Translations under genes and position numbers: made by a program
Source of the DNA: Candidatus Hadersleviella danica
Lineage (GTDB): Bacteria; Chloroflexota; Anaerolineae; Promineifilales; Promineifilaceae
Assembly (NCBI GenBank): GCA_016711405.1
Contig: JADJSZ010000003.1
Span: 124,001 to 188,000 of the forward strand
Reading direction: 5' to 3'
DNA: 64,000 nucleotides
Notes under the pieces: generated by a model
Databases searched by the model: none
Told to the model about the DNA's origin: nothing
Seen by the model: only the letters and a program-made list of their open reading frames with translations
Shown: positions 8,567 through 16,860 of the stretch, one piece after another
Layout of the letters: every line of letters begins with the position of its first letter
Numbering within the stretch: position 1 is the first letter of the stretch

Positions 8567-8974
8567 CTAATTTGGAGTGGCATCCAACAGTTCAATGGGG
8601 CGGGTGATTTTCTCCATGCCGCGCAGGGCACGGATGACATTTTGGAGAGCTTCGTCTTGTGTTTGGCTCAAAGTGCCCGCTTGTTTAATGACACGGGCAT
8701 AGTGGTAAATGGCTTTGATGGGGGTTTGTAGCTCTTGCCTCATCTGGTCGCCATAGTCGGCGAGGGGGGCGTGAACGGCCGTCAACACCTCTTGCCCATC
8801 GCGGTGCAAGACGAGAATACGGCCGCCGTGGTTGGGGATATGAGCCAAGGTGTACTCCCAGCTATCTGCTTCGTTGAGTACGGCCGTGCCCCGTTGGGTC
8901 ACGCCCTCCGTCTCCTTGGTCAAAATCTGGTTAATGGTCGGGTTTTTAATAATTTGGGTGGCCAAATGTCCCAA
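8567..8974 (-). CDS. 3' part of frameshifted response regulator/GAF protein: PAS-like end and degenerate DHp
   Basis: This continues the protein encoded at 8920-10521. The frames cross in a short GG/GGG region near 8970-8985, where one added base would fuse them. It carries the end of a PAS-like domain (HLATQIIKNPTINQ, then RILVLHRDGQE) and a helical segment resembling a histidine kinase dimerisation domain (DQMRQELQTPIKAIYHYARVI). In active kinases that motif reads S-H-E-L-R-T-P-L; here the phospho-accepting His is Gln, and no ATPase domain follows. It therefore cannot autophosphorylate in the usual way. Confidence 0.75.
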   Translation of the reverse strand: MGHLATQIIKNPTINQILTKETEGVTQRGTAVLNEADSWEYTLAHIPNHGGRILVLHRDGQEVLTAVHAPLADYGDQMRQELQTPIKAIYHYARVIKQAGTLSQTQDEALQNVIRALRGMEKITRPIELLDATPN

Positions 8975-10521
8975 TCCTGCTGGTTCATCAGCAACAAACG
9001 GTCTTCGCGGTCAATGAGAATGACGGGGCTACCGCTGTATTCGAGTGTCGCTTCGAGTTGTTTTTGGCGGGCTTCAGCCTGCTCATACAGGCGGGCATTG
9101 CTAATGGCAATGGCCACGGCCGAGGCAATCGAACGCGCCCGCTCCACATCCCGCTCATCAAACTTGCCGTTGAGCTTGTTGATGAGTTGCATCGCCCCAA
9201 TGACTTTGTCGTGGAAGACGAGCGGCACACAGAGCAAGGAGTGGGTGGTGAAACCCGTTTCCATGTCTACGGCTTTGTAATGGAGGGGATGCTCGTCTAC
9301 TTCGTTGGTGTAAATCCATTTGCCTGTGCGAATGACATGCCCCACAAACCCCTTGCCCACGGGCACTTCGAGGCGGGAGAGAATGTCTTCGTCGGCCGTG
9401 CCGATGTTGGTTAGGACTCGCGTCGTCTGCTTTTTCTCATCGTATAGCCATAGAGAGGCGGCGTGAACTTGCCAGCTATCATGCACCTGCTTGATGGTTA
9501 GTTGCACCACATCGCGCATGTCGAGGTGGGAAGTAATCGTTTGGGTGATTTGGTTGATGGTCTTTAGCTCGTCCATCCCAATGGTCAACGCTTTGTCGGT
9601 GGCCTGAAAGACGCGGGAGTTCTCGAGGGCGATGGCGGCGTAATCGGCTAAGACGGTGAGGAGGAATTCGTGTCGTTCGGTAAACGGCCGTGGGGCGCGT
9701 AAATTGCTCACACTGAGCACCCCCATAATGACCCCCCGCACACTGAGCGGCACATATAAAACCGCCCGCGCCAAAAAGCCCGTTTGGATTTTAATGCCCC
9801 CCCCTGAAAAGGCCATTTTGCGGATGGGATGCCCCTCGCGCAACACTTCCACGGCAATTGAATCTTTCTTTTCCAGATTAACGGGCAACAATTTTTTGTC
9901 GTGCCCTTTTTTGGCAAAAGCGCGTAGCTCGTTGTTCTCCCTGTCATGCACCCAAATGGTGCTTTCCTCGGAATTGGTCAGGTAGATGGCCGCATCCAGC
10001 ACCCGCTCAATAACCTTGTTCACATCTAGCAACGAGGCGACGGCCTTGCCAATGCTGAAAAGGGTGTTCGTTTCGTTTACCAAACGGGCAATGTCTGTCT
10101 TGAGCCGGCGCACATCTTCCGCCAACCGTTCGCTGTTGCCAAAACGTTGCTTCTCTTGGTCTAGTACCTTGTTGATGGTCTCGATGACCTCATCCACGGT
10201 AAAAGGCTTGACCAAATAGTCACGGATGCCCAAGCGAAACGCTTCAATTGCGTCTTTCTCGGAGCCGTAGCCTGTCATTAAAATAACGGGGGTGGGGATG
10301 GATTCGCGGGCGAGGGCGTGGAGCACGTCGAGGCCGTTCATTTCGGGCAGATTGAGGTCGAGCATGACCAAATCCGGCCGTTCCGAGCGAATCATTTTCA
10401 AACCAATCGCGCCATCTGGGGCGGAAATGGCCTCGAACCCAAAGGTGGGTAGCACTTGCTTAGTCAAGTGCCGCACGATTTCTTTGCTATCATCAATGAC
10501 GAGAATGCGTTGGCCATCCAT
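8920..10521 (-). CDS. Response regulator with two GAF domains (5' part of a frameshifted gene)
   Basis: The N-terminal receiver domain has the acidic pair Asp10/Asp11, phospho-acceptor Asp55 (VMLDLNLP), Thr83 and Lys105 (LVKPF), so it should be phosphorylated by a partner kinase. A coiled linker and two GAF domains follow (about 150-310 and 330-485), then the start of a PAS-like domain (ILIDREDRLLLMNQ). The last residues (QDWDIWPPKLLKTRPLTRF) are out of frame; the true protein continues in the segment ending at 8567, for about 650 residues. No DNA-binding or output enzyme domain is visible, so it probably signals by protein contact. It is 55 bases upstream of the TerB-domain gene on the same strand and may be its regulator (inference). 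Confidence 0.88.
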   Translation of the reverse strand: MDGQRILVIDDSKEIVRHLTKQVLPTFGFEAISAPDGAIGLKMIRSERPDLVMLDLNLPEMNGLDVLHALARESIPTPVILMTGYGSEKDAIEAFRLGIRDYLVKPFTVDEVIETINKVLDQEKQRFGNSERLAEDVRRLKTDIARLVNETNTLFSIGKAVASLLDVNKVIERVLDAAIYLTNSEESTIWVHDRENNELRAFAKKGHDKKLLPVNLEKKDSIAVEVLREGHPIRKMAFSGGGIKIQTGFLARAVLYVPLSVRGVIMGVLSVSNLRAPRPFTERHEFLLTVLADYAAIALENSRVFQATDKALTIGMDELKTINQITQTITSHLDMRDVVQLTIKQVHDSWQVHAASLWLYDEKKQTTRVLTNIGTADEDILSRLEVPVGKGFVGHVIRTGKWIYTNEVDEHPLHYKAVDMETGFTTHSLLCVPLVFHDKVIGAMQLINKLNGKFDERDVERARSIASAVAIAISNARLYEQAEARQKQLEATLEYSGSPVILIDREDRLLLMNQQDWDIWPPKLLKTRPLTRF

Positions 10522-10919
10522 AAATGTGACTCGGATTTAGCGTTAAAGTGACGCATCCCAACGGGCGGCGACGGTGTAGCGGAGTTTTGATTTGGCAGAG
10601 TGTGGCAGGGGCACGTTAGCCCATTGTTTATAACCCTTTTCGCCAAAATCGCAGTAAACTGCGATACATTTGCAAGGCAGGGCAAAGGCATCAACCCGAT
10701 TATAGCATAGGGGCGTAATCAATCGTAACGAGTACTATTTATTTGCGTTTCTTTCACAAATTTTAGGGCATGAGCAATTATCAATGGGTGTGTTTCATTT
10801 CAGTAGGGGCAACCCTTGTGGTTGCCCTAGCTGTTGGTTTAACCGAGATTTGGGGTAGGCATATTTATCCCTGAAGAGGGACAAGACCTACCCCTACTCT
10901 TCTGTTCATTGCTCATTGC
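10522..10919. other. Intergenic region with promoter, palindrome and hairpin repeats
   Basis: A 398-base gap with no credible gene. It holds a 16-base inverted repeat TCGCAGTAAACTGCGA (10649-10664), the predicted minus-strand promoter at 10699-10728, and spacer-type hairpins at 10804-10896. Confidence 0.6.
10699..10728 (-). promoter_or_regulatory. Sigma70-type promoter for the response regulator gene
   Basis: Read on the minus strand: -35 TTACGA (10728-10723), an 18-base spacer, and a perfect -10 TATAAT (10704-10699). This gives a leader of about 170 bases containing the palindrome at 10649-10664, a candidate operator or hairpin. Confidence 0.5.
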
Positions 10920-10925
10920 TCATTC
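10804..10925. repeat. Spacer hairpins (GGGGCAACCC and GGGGTAGG families)
   Basis: Inverted pair AGGGGCAACC/GGTTGCCCT at 10805-10829 and TGGGGTAGG/CCTACCCC at 10851-10894, then CATTGCTCATTGCTCATT units to 10925 that run into the end of the next gene. The first family recurs at 39276-39368. Confidence 0.7.
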
Positions 10926-11684
10926 AGCAAGCGGTACGCCTGCTTTGGCGAATTTGGCTTCGATTTCGTATTTGGTTTGGTTAAACCCTTCTTGGAGGTG
11001 GGGGAAGGCGAACCAGACGAGGCCGAGGCCAAAGAGCAAGCCTGTGACAAGGCGCATCCACCAATTGAAGGAGCCGAAGGCATCGCCGTAGTAGAAGAGG
11101 GGTTGGAAGGCGTTGTTGGTTAGGTCGGCCAGCCATGTGTTGTGGTAGCGGAAGCCTGCTTCAAGGCCGTACAGGTCGCTAATCATGTGAGTGAGGCCAT
11201 CTATGCCCATCGGGACGCAAAAGAGGATGAAGCCCCAGAGGGGGAGCGGCCGTTTAAGCCACGGCCGTACCCAGCCATACACCAAGCCAAACAAAAAGAT
11301 GGCTCCATACATGGAAACCATGCGGTCTGACCATGCCACTTTCCAGCCCATATCGGCCGTGCCCACAAATTGGCGCAAAATGAGCGGATTGGCCACATTT
11401 TGCCAGACCAACGCCACCTCTTCTAAGGAATACATGGGTTGACGGCCGAAAATAAAATAAGAACGTTGCGGCATTTGGTGGCACAGACCCATGTAAATGG
11501 TATAGATAACTTTGGCGGGCCATTCCCAACCCAAACGCATGAATATCGGGGCCAGCCACGGCAAGCCGACCAACACCCCCATGAAGGTGTTGACCACCGT
11601 GAGCCAACGAGTGGCTAATTTGTACATGAACCGGTTCGCTCGCCGAGCCGTTTGTTTACTGCGGTCAACTGTTTCGGTTGTCAT
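10920..11684 (-). CDS. DUF2085 family membrane protein
   Basis: An integral membrane protein with about five hydrophobic segments and the family's CHQMPQRSYFIFGRQP motif near residue 66. Function unknown; members are often near cytochrome or metal-related genes. I prefer ATG 11684 (MTTETVDRSK), preceded at a good distance by AAGGAC. An in-frame ATG at 11747 lies in the spacer repeat and would add a Lys/Asp-rich leader unlike the family. The stop codon region overlaps CATTGCTCATT repeat units. It is 73 bases downstream of the cytochrome c gene on the same strand, so the two are probably cotranscribed. Confidence 0.83.
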   Translation of the reverse strand: MTTETVDRSKQTARRANRFMYKLATRWLTVVNTFMGVLVGLPWLAPIFMRLGWEWPAKVIYTIYMGLCHQMPQRSYFIFGRQPMYSLEEVALVWQNVANPLILRQFVGTADMGWKVAWSDRMVSMYGAIFLFGLVYGWVRPWLKRPLPLWGFILFCVPMGIDGLTHMISDLYGLEAGFRYHNTWLADLTNNAFQPLFYYGDAFGSFNWWMRLVTGLLFGLGLVWFAFPHLQEGFNQTKYEIEAKFAKAGVPLAE

Positions 11685-11743
11685 TTGTTGTTTGTCCTTG
11701 GGTTTTGGGTCATTGGTCATTTGTTTACAAGTGCTACATTTGT

Positions 11744-11769
11744 TCATTGTTCATTGCTCACTGCTCATT
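11744..11769. repeat. TGTTCATTGCTCA repeat at the cytochrome gene end
   Basis: Three to four TTCATTG(T/C) units that also supply the last codons and TGA stop of the cytochrome gene. Same family as 10911-10925, 46605-46633 and 49565-49640. Confidence 0.65.
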
Positions 11770-12258
11770 GGCCGTAATTCCCGCTTGGATTTGCTGGTTT
11801 TCGGCCGACCAACTGCTTTTGATGTAGGCCAGTACGGCCCAAATTTCTTCATCGGTCAAAATCGCTTCGTAGGCGGGCATACCGCTTAAAGTGCGCGATT
11901 CGGGGGGGAGGGCGGCCGTGCCATATTTGGTGCGCTCGAACAAATAGCCATCGCCGTGGTGCCATGTGTGCCCCGTGTCGTCGTGGGGAGGTGAGCGAAA
12001 TGTGCCATCTGGGTTATACTCGCGCCAGTTTTCCTCCCCTTCCAAATTCGCGCCGTGGCAGAGGGCGCATTGCTGGGCATAGACCTGTCGGCCGAGTTCG
12101 AGGTCGGCCGTGGACGCGGGGTTTGTGCTGACAGGGCGGCGGCCGACAGCCAGCACCACGATGAAAACCAGCACCAACAGGCCAATGATACCCCCAATGA
12201 GCGGCCAATTCACCGCTGGGGCTGAAGATTTGGGGTGAGATTTATGGGATTTAGACAT
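11758..12258 (-). CDS. Membrane-anchored monoheme cytochrome c
   Basis: A 166-residue protein with one N-terminal membrane helix (about 19-38), then a class I cytochrome c domain: heme motif CALCH (64-68) and axial Met127 in SGMPAYE, with the usual C-terminal helix (TDEEIWAVLAYIKSSW). It sits outside the cytoplasmic membrane and passes electrons in a respiratory chain. ATG 12258 was chosen; in-frame starts further upstream translate the tandem repeat at 12259-12308 and are not credible. It is divergent from the SF1 helicase and upstream of the DUF2085 gene. The redox partner is not visible here. Confidence 0.88.
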   Translation of the reverse strand: MSKSHKSHPKSSAPAVNWPLIGGIIGLLVLVFIVVLAVGRRPVSTNPASTADLELGRQVYAQQCALCHGANLEGEENWREYNPDGTFRSPPHDDTGHTWHHGDGYLFERTKYGTAALPPESRTLSGMPAYEAILTDEEIWAVLAYIKSSWSAENQQIQAGITANEQ

Positions 12259-12308
12259 GGGAATTGTGAATTGTGAATGGGGAATTGTGAATTGTGAATG
12301 CGGAATGA
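12259..12308. repeat. GAATTGTGAATTGTGAATG repeat block
   Basis: Units of GTGAATTG and GGGGAAT fill the whole divergent gap between the cytochrome c start and the SF1 helicase start. Its last unit (GCGGAATGACC) lies where the helicase ribosome binding site should be. Confidence 0.8.
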
Positions 12309-12311
12309 CCA

Positions 12312-14210
12312 ATGACAATAGACCAAACTCGCGACCATTTTAACCAATTACAACGGCTTTTGGCGTTGGAGATGAAGGCTGAGGCGGCGCAGTTGGCGCG
12401 GCGGTTGCAAAACCTAAGTGCCAAAGCGGCCGAACGCTCGGGCCAGACCCTGCTCGATTTAACCCCGCGTGAAGATGCGGGTACGCTGGGCGGCCGAGTG
12501 CTGATCACCCTTGGCCGAAGGCAGACGGGGCGGCCGTTGCCGTGGCATCGGCTGACCGTGGGCACACCCGTGCAACTTTCCGCCAGCGAGAGCAACAAAG
12601 TCTGGCGGGGCATTGTCAGCGGGGTGAGCACCCTGACCATTCAGGTGGCGGTGGAAGAGTTTCCCACGGGCGCACCGTTTCGGCTCGATGTGGCCACAGA
12701 CGATGTCGGCCAGCGGCGCATGGCGGAAGCGTTGCACACGGCCGCCATCAGTTATCAGCCCACCTTGGCCAATTTGCGGGCTGTGTTGTTGGGGCAAACC
12801 GCGCCACGCACGGCCGCCCCCCAACCCATCACCCCTTATAACCCCAAATTAAATGAGGCGCAACAAGTGGCCGTGGCACACGCCTTGGCCGCCCACGAGG
12901 TTGCCATTATCCACGGCCCGCCGGGGACGGGCAAGACCACGGCCGTTGTCGAACTCATCCAACAAGCTGTGGCGCGGGGGGAAAAAGTGCTGGCCTGCGC
13001 CCCCAGCAACTTGGCCGTGGACAATATGCTCGAGCGATTGGTCGCCCAGCGGGTGAAGGTCGTGCGCGTCGGCCACCCCGCACGGGTGACGGCCGAATTG
13101 CGCCAGCACACGCTCGACCTGATGGTGGAAAACCATTACGACGTGCAGTTGGCCCGCAAAATGCACCGCGAAGCGCACCAACTCTTTGCTAAAGTGGGGC
13201 ATTGGACGCGCTCCAAGCCGTTGCCGGGCGAAAAGCGGAACATGCGCGAAGAGGGCAAAGCGTTGTTGGCCGAGGCCAAAGAGCTTGAAAAAATGGCCGT
13301 GGAACGCATTCTGGACGCGGCCGATGTCATTTGCGCCACCACCACGGGCATTAGCGAGGAGATTTTGGGGAGCCGTATTTTTGATATGGCCATCATAGAC
13401 GAGGCGGGGCAGGGCATTGAGCCAGCGGCGTGGATTGCCATTTTGCGGGCGGGCAAGCTGGTGCTGGCGGGCGACCATTGCCAACTGCCGCCCACGGTCA
13501 TCTCGGAAGAGGCACAGCGGCACGGGTTGGGGGTGAGCTTGTTGGAGCGGCTGATGAATTTATGGGACGGCCGCATGTCGCACCGCCTCGAGGTGCAGTA
13601 TCGGATGCACGAGCAAATTATGGCCTTCTCCTCGCGCATGTTTTACGATGGCTCGCAGGTGGCGGATAGCACGGTACGTGACCATCTGCTGGTGGATTTG
13701 CCCCATGTGCAACGGGAGCCATTGACCGAAACGGCCGTGACGTTTATTGACACGGCTGGGGCGGGCTATGACGAGGAGAAAGAGGAGGATGGCTTCAGCC
13801 GCTTTAACCTCGACGAGGCCAAACTGGCCGTGGCACAGGTGCAAACGCTGTTGGCGGCGGGGGTATTGCCCGAGGAAATTGCGCTGATTAGCCCGTATGC
13901 GGCGCAGGTGCGGCTGTTGCGGGAGATGTTGGGGGCGGGGGAGGAAGCGGCCGTGGAGGTGAACTCGGTGGATGGCTTTCAGGGGCGCGAGAAGGAGGTG
14001 ATTATTGTGTCGTTGGTGCGGGCCAACCAAGCGGGGGAGATTGGCTTTTTGGCGGACACGCGGCGCATGAATGTGGCGCTGACCCGTGCGCGGCGCAAGC
14101 TGATTATTATCGGCGATAGCGCGACGATTACGGCGCACCCGTTTTACAATGAGTTGGTGGTGTACCTCGAGCAAATCGAAGCGTATCACTCAGTGTGGGA
14201 GTGGGCGTAG
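12312..14210 (+). CDS. SF1B DNA/RNA helicase (IGHMBP2/UPF1-like)
   Basis: A 632-residue superfamily 1 helicase of the AAA_11/AAA_12 type. The N-terminal region has a small beta barrel (about 55-130). Walker A GPPGTGKT is at 202-209; further motifs are CAPSNLAVDN, DEAGQ (motif II, about 364-368), GDHCQLPP, the QYRMHEQIM motif, VDGFQGREKEVIIVS and the terminal NVALTRARRKLIIIGD. All catalytic motifs are intact. Such enzymes unwind DNA or RNA 5' to 3' and are widespread in bacteria with no fixed pathway. It is alone on the plus strand here, starting three bases after the spacer repeat, with only a weak GGA as ribosome binding site. Confidence 0.92.
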   Translation: MTIDQTRDHFNQLQRLLALEMKAEAAQLARRLQNLSAKAAERSGQTLLDLTPREDAGTLGGRVLITLGRRQTGRPLPWHRLTVGTPVQLSASESNKVWRGIVSGVSTLTIQVAVEEFPTGAPFRLDVATDDVGQRRMAEALHTAAISYQPTLANLRAVLLGQTAPRTAAPQPITPYNPKLNEAQQVAVAHALAAHEVAIIHGPPGTGKTTAVVELIQQAVARGEKVLACAPSNLAVDNMLERLVAQRVKVVRVGHPARVTAELRQHTLDLMVENHYDVQLARKMHREAHQLFAKVGHWTRSKPLPGEKRNMREEGKALLAEAKELEKMAVERILDAADVICATTTGISEEILGSRIFDMAIIDEAGQGIEPAAWIAILRAGKLVLAGDHCQLPPTVISEEAQRHGLGVSLLERLMNLWDGRMSHRLEVQYRMHEQIMAFSSRMFYDGSQVADSTVRDHLLVDLPHVQREPLTETAVTFIDTAGAGYDEEKEEDGFSRFNLDEAKLAVAQVQTLLAAGVLPEEIALISPYAAQVRLLREMLGAGEEAAVEVNSVDGFQGREKEVIIVSLVRANQAGEIGFLADTRRMNVALTRARRKLIIIGDSATITAHPFYNELVVYLEQIEAYHSVWEWA

Positions 14211-14574
14211 GGAGAGTCGGCCGCTCAAAACTCCTCATTTGGGTCGAAAAAATCTCTTCTAACCCACACCAATATCCCCCAACTGGGGGAGCCTAATATC
14301 CCCTCCTCAGCCCATGTTTTCAGCGCGAAGACGCGGCATGATAGTTAGCTAGTCTGCCATTCTTCATTCACCCATCCCCCCACTTGCCCAACTTAGTACA
14401 GTGCCTTGGCCTTTTGGGCATTTTGGGCATCTTGCTTAATAGAAACATCTCGATGGCTCGGCCGTGAGAACTTTTGCCAACCCTATGCCCCTGTGTTGGC
14501 TCTTTTCCGTGGCTGAAACCAGCATGGGTTTGGCGCACTGACCCAGAGGCCAAGGCCAAAAGAGGAAATTTAAC
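14211..14574 (+). other. Intergenic region with promoter and structured 5' leader
   Basis: A 364-base gap. The proximal half shows nothing beyond a short CCCAACTGGGGG hairpin near 14276. A promoter is predicted at 14414-14442, and the ~125-base transcribed leader can form GCCAAC/GTTGGC and TGGGT/ACCCA hairpins before the AGAGGA ribosome binding site. I could not match it to a riboswitch consensus. Confidence 0.45.
14414..14442 (+). promoter_or_regulatory. Sigma70-type promoter for the PA14/SH3 secreted protein
   Basis: -35 TTGGGC (14414-14419), 17-base spacer, -10 TAATAG (14437-14442); start expected near 14449. Confidence 0.4.
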
Positions 14575-15414
14575 ATGAACAACCAACTCCACTGGAAGCA
14601 ATTCATTGGGCTGAGCCTTGCGCTCATCCTCGGATTATTACTGTTTAGCACTGGCACGGAGCCATTGCAGGCGCAGGAAAATAATTGGGAAGCCCGTTAC
14701 TGGGATAACATCACCCAATCGGGAACACCTGTTTTGCAACGCACCGAGGCAAACATAGATTATGACTGGGGTGATGATGCCCCCCATGCCCTTGTCCCCG
14801 ATGACAATTTTTCGGCCGAATGGGTTCAGACCACGCATCTCTTCGCAGGCAATTACCGCTTTACCGCCACCATGGATGATGGGATGCGGGTTTGGGTAGA
14901 CAATAATCTAGTGATTGATTCATGGACTGACAGCCAAGTGCACTCACTCACGGCCGATGTTTACCTGACCACAGGCAACCACCAGATTCGAGTAGCCTAT
15001 TATGAAGTGGGTGGCAAAGCGGTGGCCAAGCTAAATTGGGTGCAAACGACAACCCCCACGCAGGGGGCATGGCTGGCGCAATACTTCAACAACACCACAC
15101 TGGCGGGCGAACCCGCCCATGTGCAGAATGAACCTGCCATCAATCTGGATACGATTGGCGCTCCTGCGCCCCAGATTGGCTCAGATAACTTCTCGGTAAG
15201 GTGGACCCAAACAATTTCGCTGAATGCGGGCCGTTACCGCTTTACAGCCACGGCCGATGACGGGGTTCGTTTGTGGGTCAACAATCAGTTGGTCATTAAC
15301 GAATGGCGGGATCAGGCGGCGACAGATTTTACGGCCGATGTTGATTTGCCCGGCGGCGCGGTTCCCATCCAAATGGAGTATTACGAGAACGGCGGCGGGG
15401 CGTGGCCCAATTGA
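14575..15414 (+). CDS. Secreted multi-PA14 protein, 5' part of a frameshifted gene
   Basis: Signal peptide (about 1-33, ending near LQAQ) and two PA14-like beta-sandwich domains (about 38-155 and 160-275), each with the repeated pattern A.Y/F-N...L, FSVRWTQ, GRYRFTATADDGVRLWVNNQLV and W. PA14 domains usually bind carbohydrates. The frame stops at 15412-15414 after GGGAWPN. The third domain continues in another frame from 15402; the crossing is in GGCGGCGGGGCG (about 15391-15401), where one added base gives one protein of about 505 residues. A strong start: ribosome site AGAGGA and ATG 14575. Confidence 0.85.
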   Translation: MNNQLHWKQFIGLSLALILGLLLFSTGTEPLQAQENNWEARYWDNITQSGTPVLQRTEANIDYDWGDDAPHALVPDDNFSAEWVQTTHLFAGNYRFTATMDDGMRVWVDNNLVIDSWTDSQVHSLTADVYLTTGNHQIRVAYYEVGGKAVAKLNWVQTTTPTQGAWLAQYFNNTTLAGEPAHVQNEPAINLDTIGAPAPQIGSDNFSVRWTQTISLNAGRYRFTATADDGVRLWVNNQLVINEWRDQAATDFTADVDLPGGAVPIQMEYYENGGGAWPN

Positions 15415-16097
15415 GTTGGGTCCAAATAACGGCCGTCCCCTTGCCCGTGCCCCTGCCCACGACAGGTAGTTGGCGGGCAGAATACTTCAACAATACCGTG
15501 TTAGCAGGTGAACCCGCTCTGGTGCGCAACGATGCCCGCCTTAACTTTAACTGGGGTAGCGGCTCGCCCGCGCCCAATATCATCAATACCGATGGCTTCT
15601 CGGTGCGCTGGTCGCAAACCTTTAACATGGCCGCTGGCACGTATCAACTCACTGCCGAGGCCGATGATGGGATACGGGTGTGGGTGAATGGCCAACAGGT
15701 GATTGACCGTTGGCAAATTCAGGCGGTGGCGCAACACACGGCCGTTATCAACCATTCGGGCGGACAACTAGTCGTCATGGTTGAATACTTTGAAAACACG
15801 GGTTTTGCCGAAGCGAGACTGGACTGGGCGCAGGTCGGCACAACGCCCACGCCCCCTACCACCCAAGGGGCAACCGCCACCATGACGGGCGCCTCTTATC
15901 TCAATGTCCGCTCTGGGCCGGGGCTAGAACATGAACCCTTTGCGGCACTGAGCCGAAATCAGACAGTTCCTGTCGTCGGCTGCGATGCCTATGGCATTTG
16001 GTTGGAGATACAACTCCCCGATGGCAACACGGGCTGGGTCAGCAGTCGCTACCTAACGACGACAACACCTGTCGTGGATTTGCCCATCACGGGCTAA
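15402..16097 (+). CDS. Secreted PA14/SH3 protein, 3' part of the frameshifted gene
   Basis: Continues the gene starting at 14575. It holds the third PA14 domain (SWRAEYFNNTVLAGEP...FSVRWSQTF...ADDGIRVWVNGQQVID) and, after a Thr/Pro linker, a bacterial SH3 domain (YLNVRSGPGLEHEP...GWVSSRYL), typical of cell-wall or surface binding. The stop is followed at once by a Rho-independent terminator, so this is the end of the transcript. Together the parts describe an extracellular, probably glycan-binding protein. Confidence 0.83.
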   Translation: MAQLSWVQITAVPLPVPLPTTGSWRAEYFNNTVLAGEPALVRNDARLNFNWGSGSPAPNIINTDGFSVRWSQTFNMAAGTYQLTAEADDGIRVWVNGQQVIDRWQIQAVAQHTAVINHSGGQLVVMVEYFENTGFAEARLDWAQVGTTPTPPTTQGATATMTGASYLNVRSGPGLEHEPFAALSRNQTVPVVGCDAYGIWLEIQLPDGNTGWVSSRYLTTTTPVVDLPITG

Positions 16098-16113
16098 ATC
16101 TAAGGCGAAAAAT

Positions 16114-16152
16114 AAAATGCCAGTCACTCCTCAAAGTGACTGGCATTTTTTA
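16114..16152 (+). terminator. Rho-independent terminator after the PA14/SH3 gene
   Basis: AAAATGCCAGTCACT (16114-16128), a short loop, then AGTGACTGGCATTTTT (16135-16150): a long perfect stem with a U tract, 16 bases after the stop. Confidence 0.9.
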
Positions 16153-16205
16153 TTGAGTCTAGCATTCTGATTGACTGCCAAATCTCGGTTTTAGCGTTTT
16201 TTCTA

Positions 16206-16275
16206 ACCGCAGAGCGCAGAGAGCGCAGAGGTTTCTCGAGAATTTCCTCCGCGTTCTCTGCGCTCTCCGTGGTTA
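16206..16275. repeat. CGCAGAGAGCGCAGAGG inverted repeat
   Basis: GCGCAGAG units on the left and their complement on the right (CTCTGCGCTCTCCG), a large hairpin with a short loop around TCTCGAGAA. A diverged copy with the same layout lies at 62238-62305. Similar 'cgcagagaacgcagagg' spacers occur in several other phyla (recalled, not searched). Confidence 0.8.
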
Positions 16276-16343
16276 AATGAATTTAGACAAAATGCCAGAT
16301 TATGGCTGTCAAGTGTATAGACCAAAAATATGGCCAGCGGGGT

Positions 16344-16568
16344 TTAGGGTTTGTGGTAAACCCTGTGCGCTGAGCGTTGGCCGCACTGGGGGCACACCAT
16401 CATCCAACGTGGTTCGCCCGAAGCCTTGTAACGGATCCCCCCCAACTCCCAAACCGACCTTGTAAAGCCACAAGAACATTCCACCCTCCACGCACGGGAT
16501 TCAGCTTCCATCGCCTGAGAGAGGCGTTGGGGCAGAATTGCCCCAAATAGTTTTTGGATAAAACTCAT
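16344..16568 (-). CDS. Small zinc-ribbon-like protein
   Basis: A 74-residue protein: an N-terminal amphipathic stretch (MSFIQKLFGAILPQRLSQAM) followed by a Cys4 zinc-ribbon pattern, CSC-x22-CPQC (paired knuckles CSCGF and CPQCG). ATG 16568 was chosen because AAGGAG lies eight bases upstream; in-frame codons further upstream have no support. It is 57 bases downstream of the DUF5685 gene on the same strand, probably in one operon. I do not recognise a named family. Confidence 0.72.
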   Translation of the reverse strand: MSFIQKLFGAILPQRLSQAMEAESRAWRVECSCGFTRSVWELGGIRYKASGEPRWMMVCPQCGQRSAHRVYHKP

Positions 16569-16625
16569 TGCCGTTATCTCCTTGGGTTTGTACGGCCGTC
16601 GTTTTCGGCCGTACAAACCTTCATC

Positions 16626-16860
16626 TCAGCCGCCGCAATCACAGCCATCACAACCATCACAGCAACACCCATCACAGCCGCAACAACAACCATCGCACCC
16701 ATCACACCCACCACAGCTATCGCACCCGCCACAGCCACAGCAACAACCGTCACAGCCATCGCACCCACAGCAACCATCTGCCCCGTCACCATCGTGGTTG
16801 CGGCAAGAGCCACACCCGTGGCCGCAATGGCAACACCCATCGCACCCGCTGTTGTAGTGG
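16626..16860. repeat. Coding tandem repeat (CAGCCATCACAACCA-like units)
   Basis: Degenerate 3- and 9-base periodicity of CAACCATCACAGC-like units on the plus strand, encoding the Cys-rich tail of the DUF5685 protein on the minus strand. Confidence 0.8.

Noticed and set aside
14449..14574. A c-di-GMP riboswitch in the PA14 gene leader
   Set aside because: The conserved GCAAAGCC-type core is missing.
14368..14657. Two overlapping short frames on the minus strand before the PA14 gene
   Set aside because: They overlap the predicted promoter and signal-peptide region and show no coding features.
16626..16860. Regular short repeats that look like a CRISPR array
   Set aside because: The period is 3 and 9 bases, there are no unique spacers, and the region codes for the Cys-rich tail.
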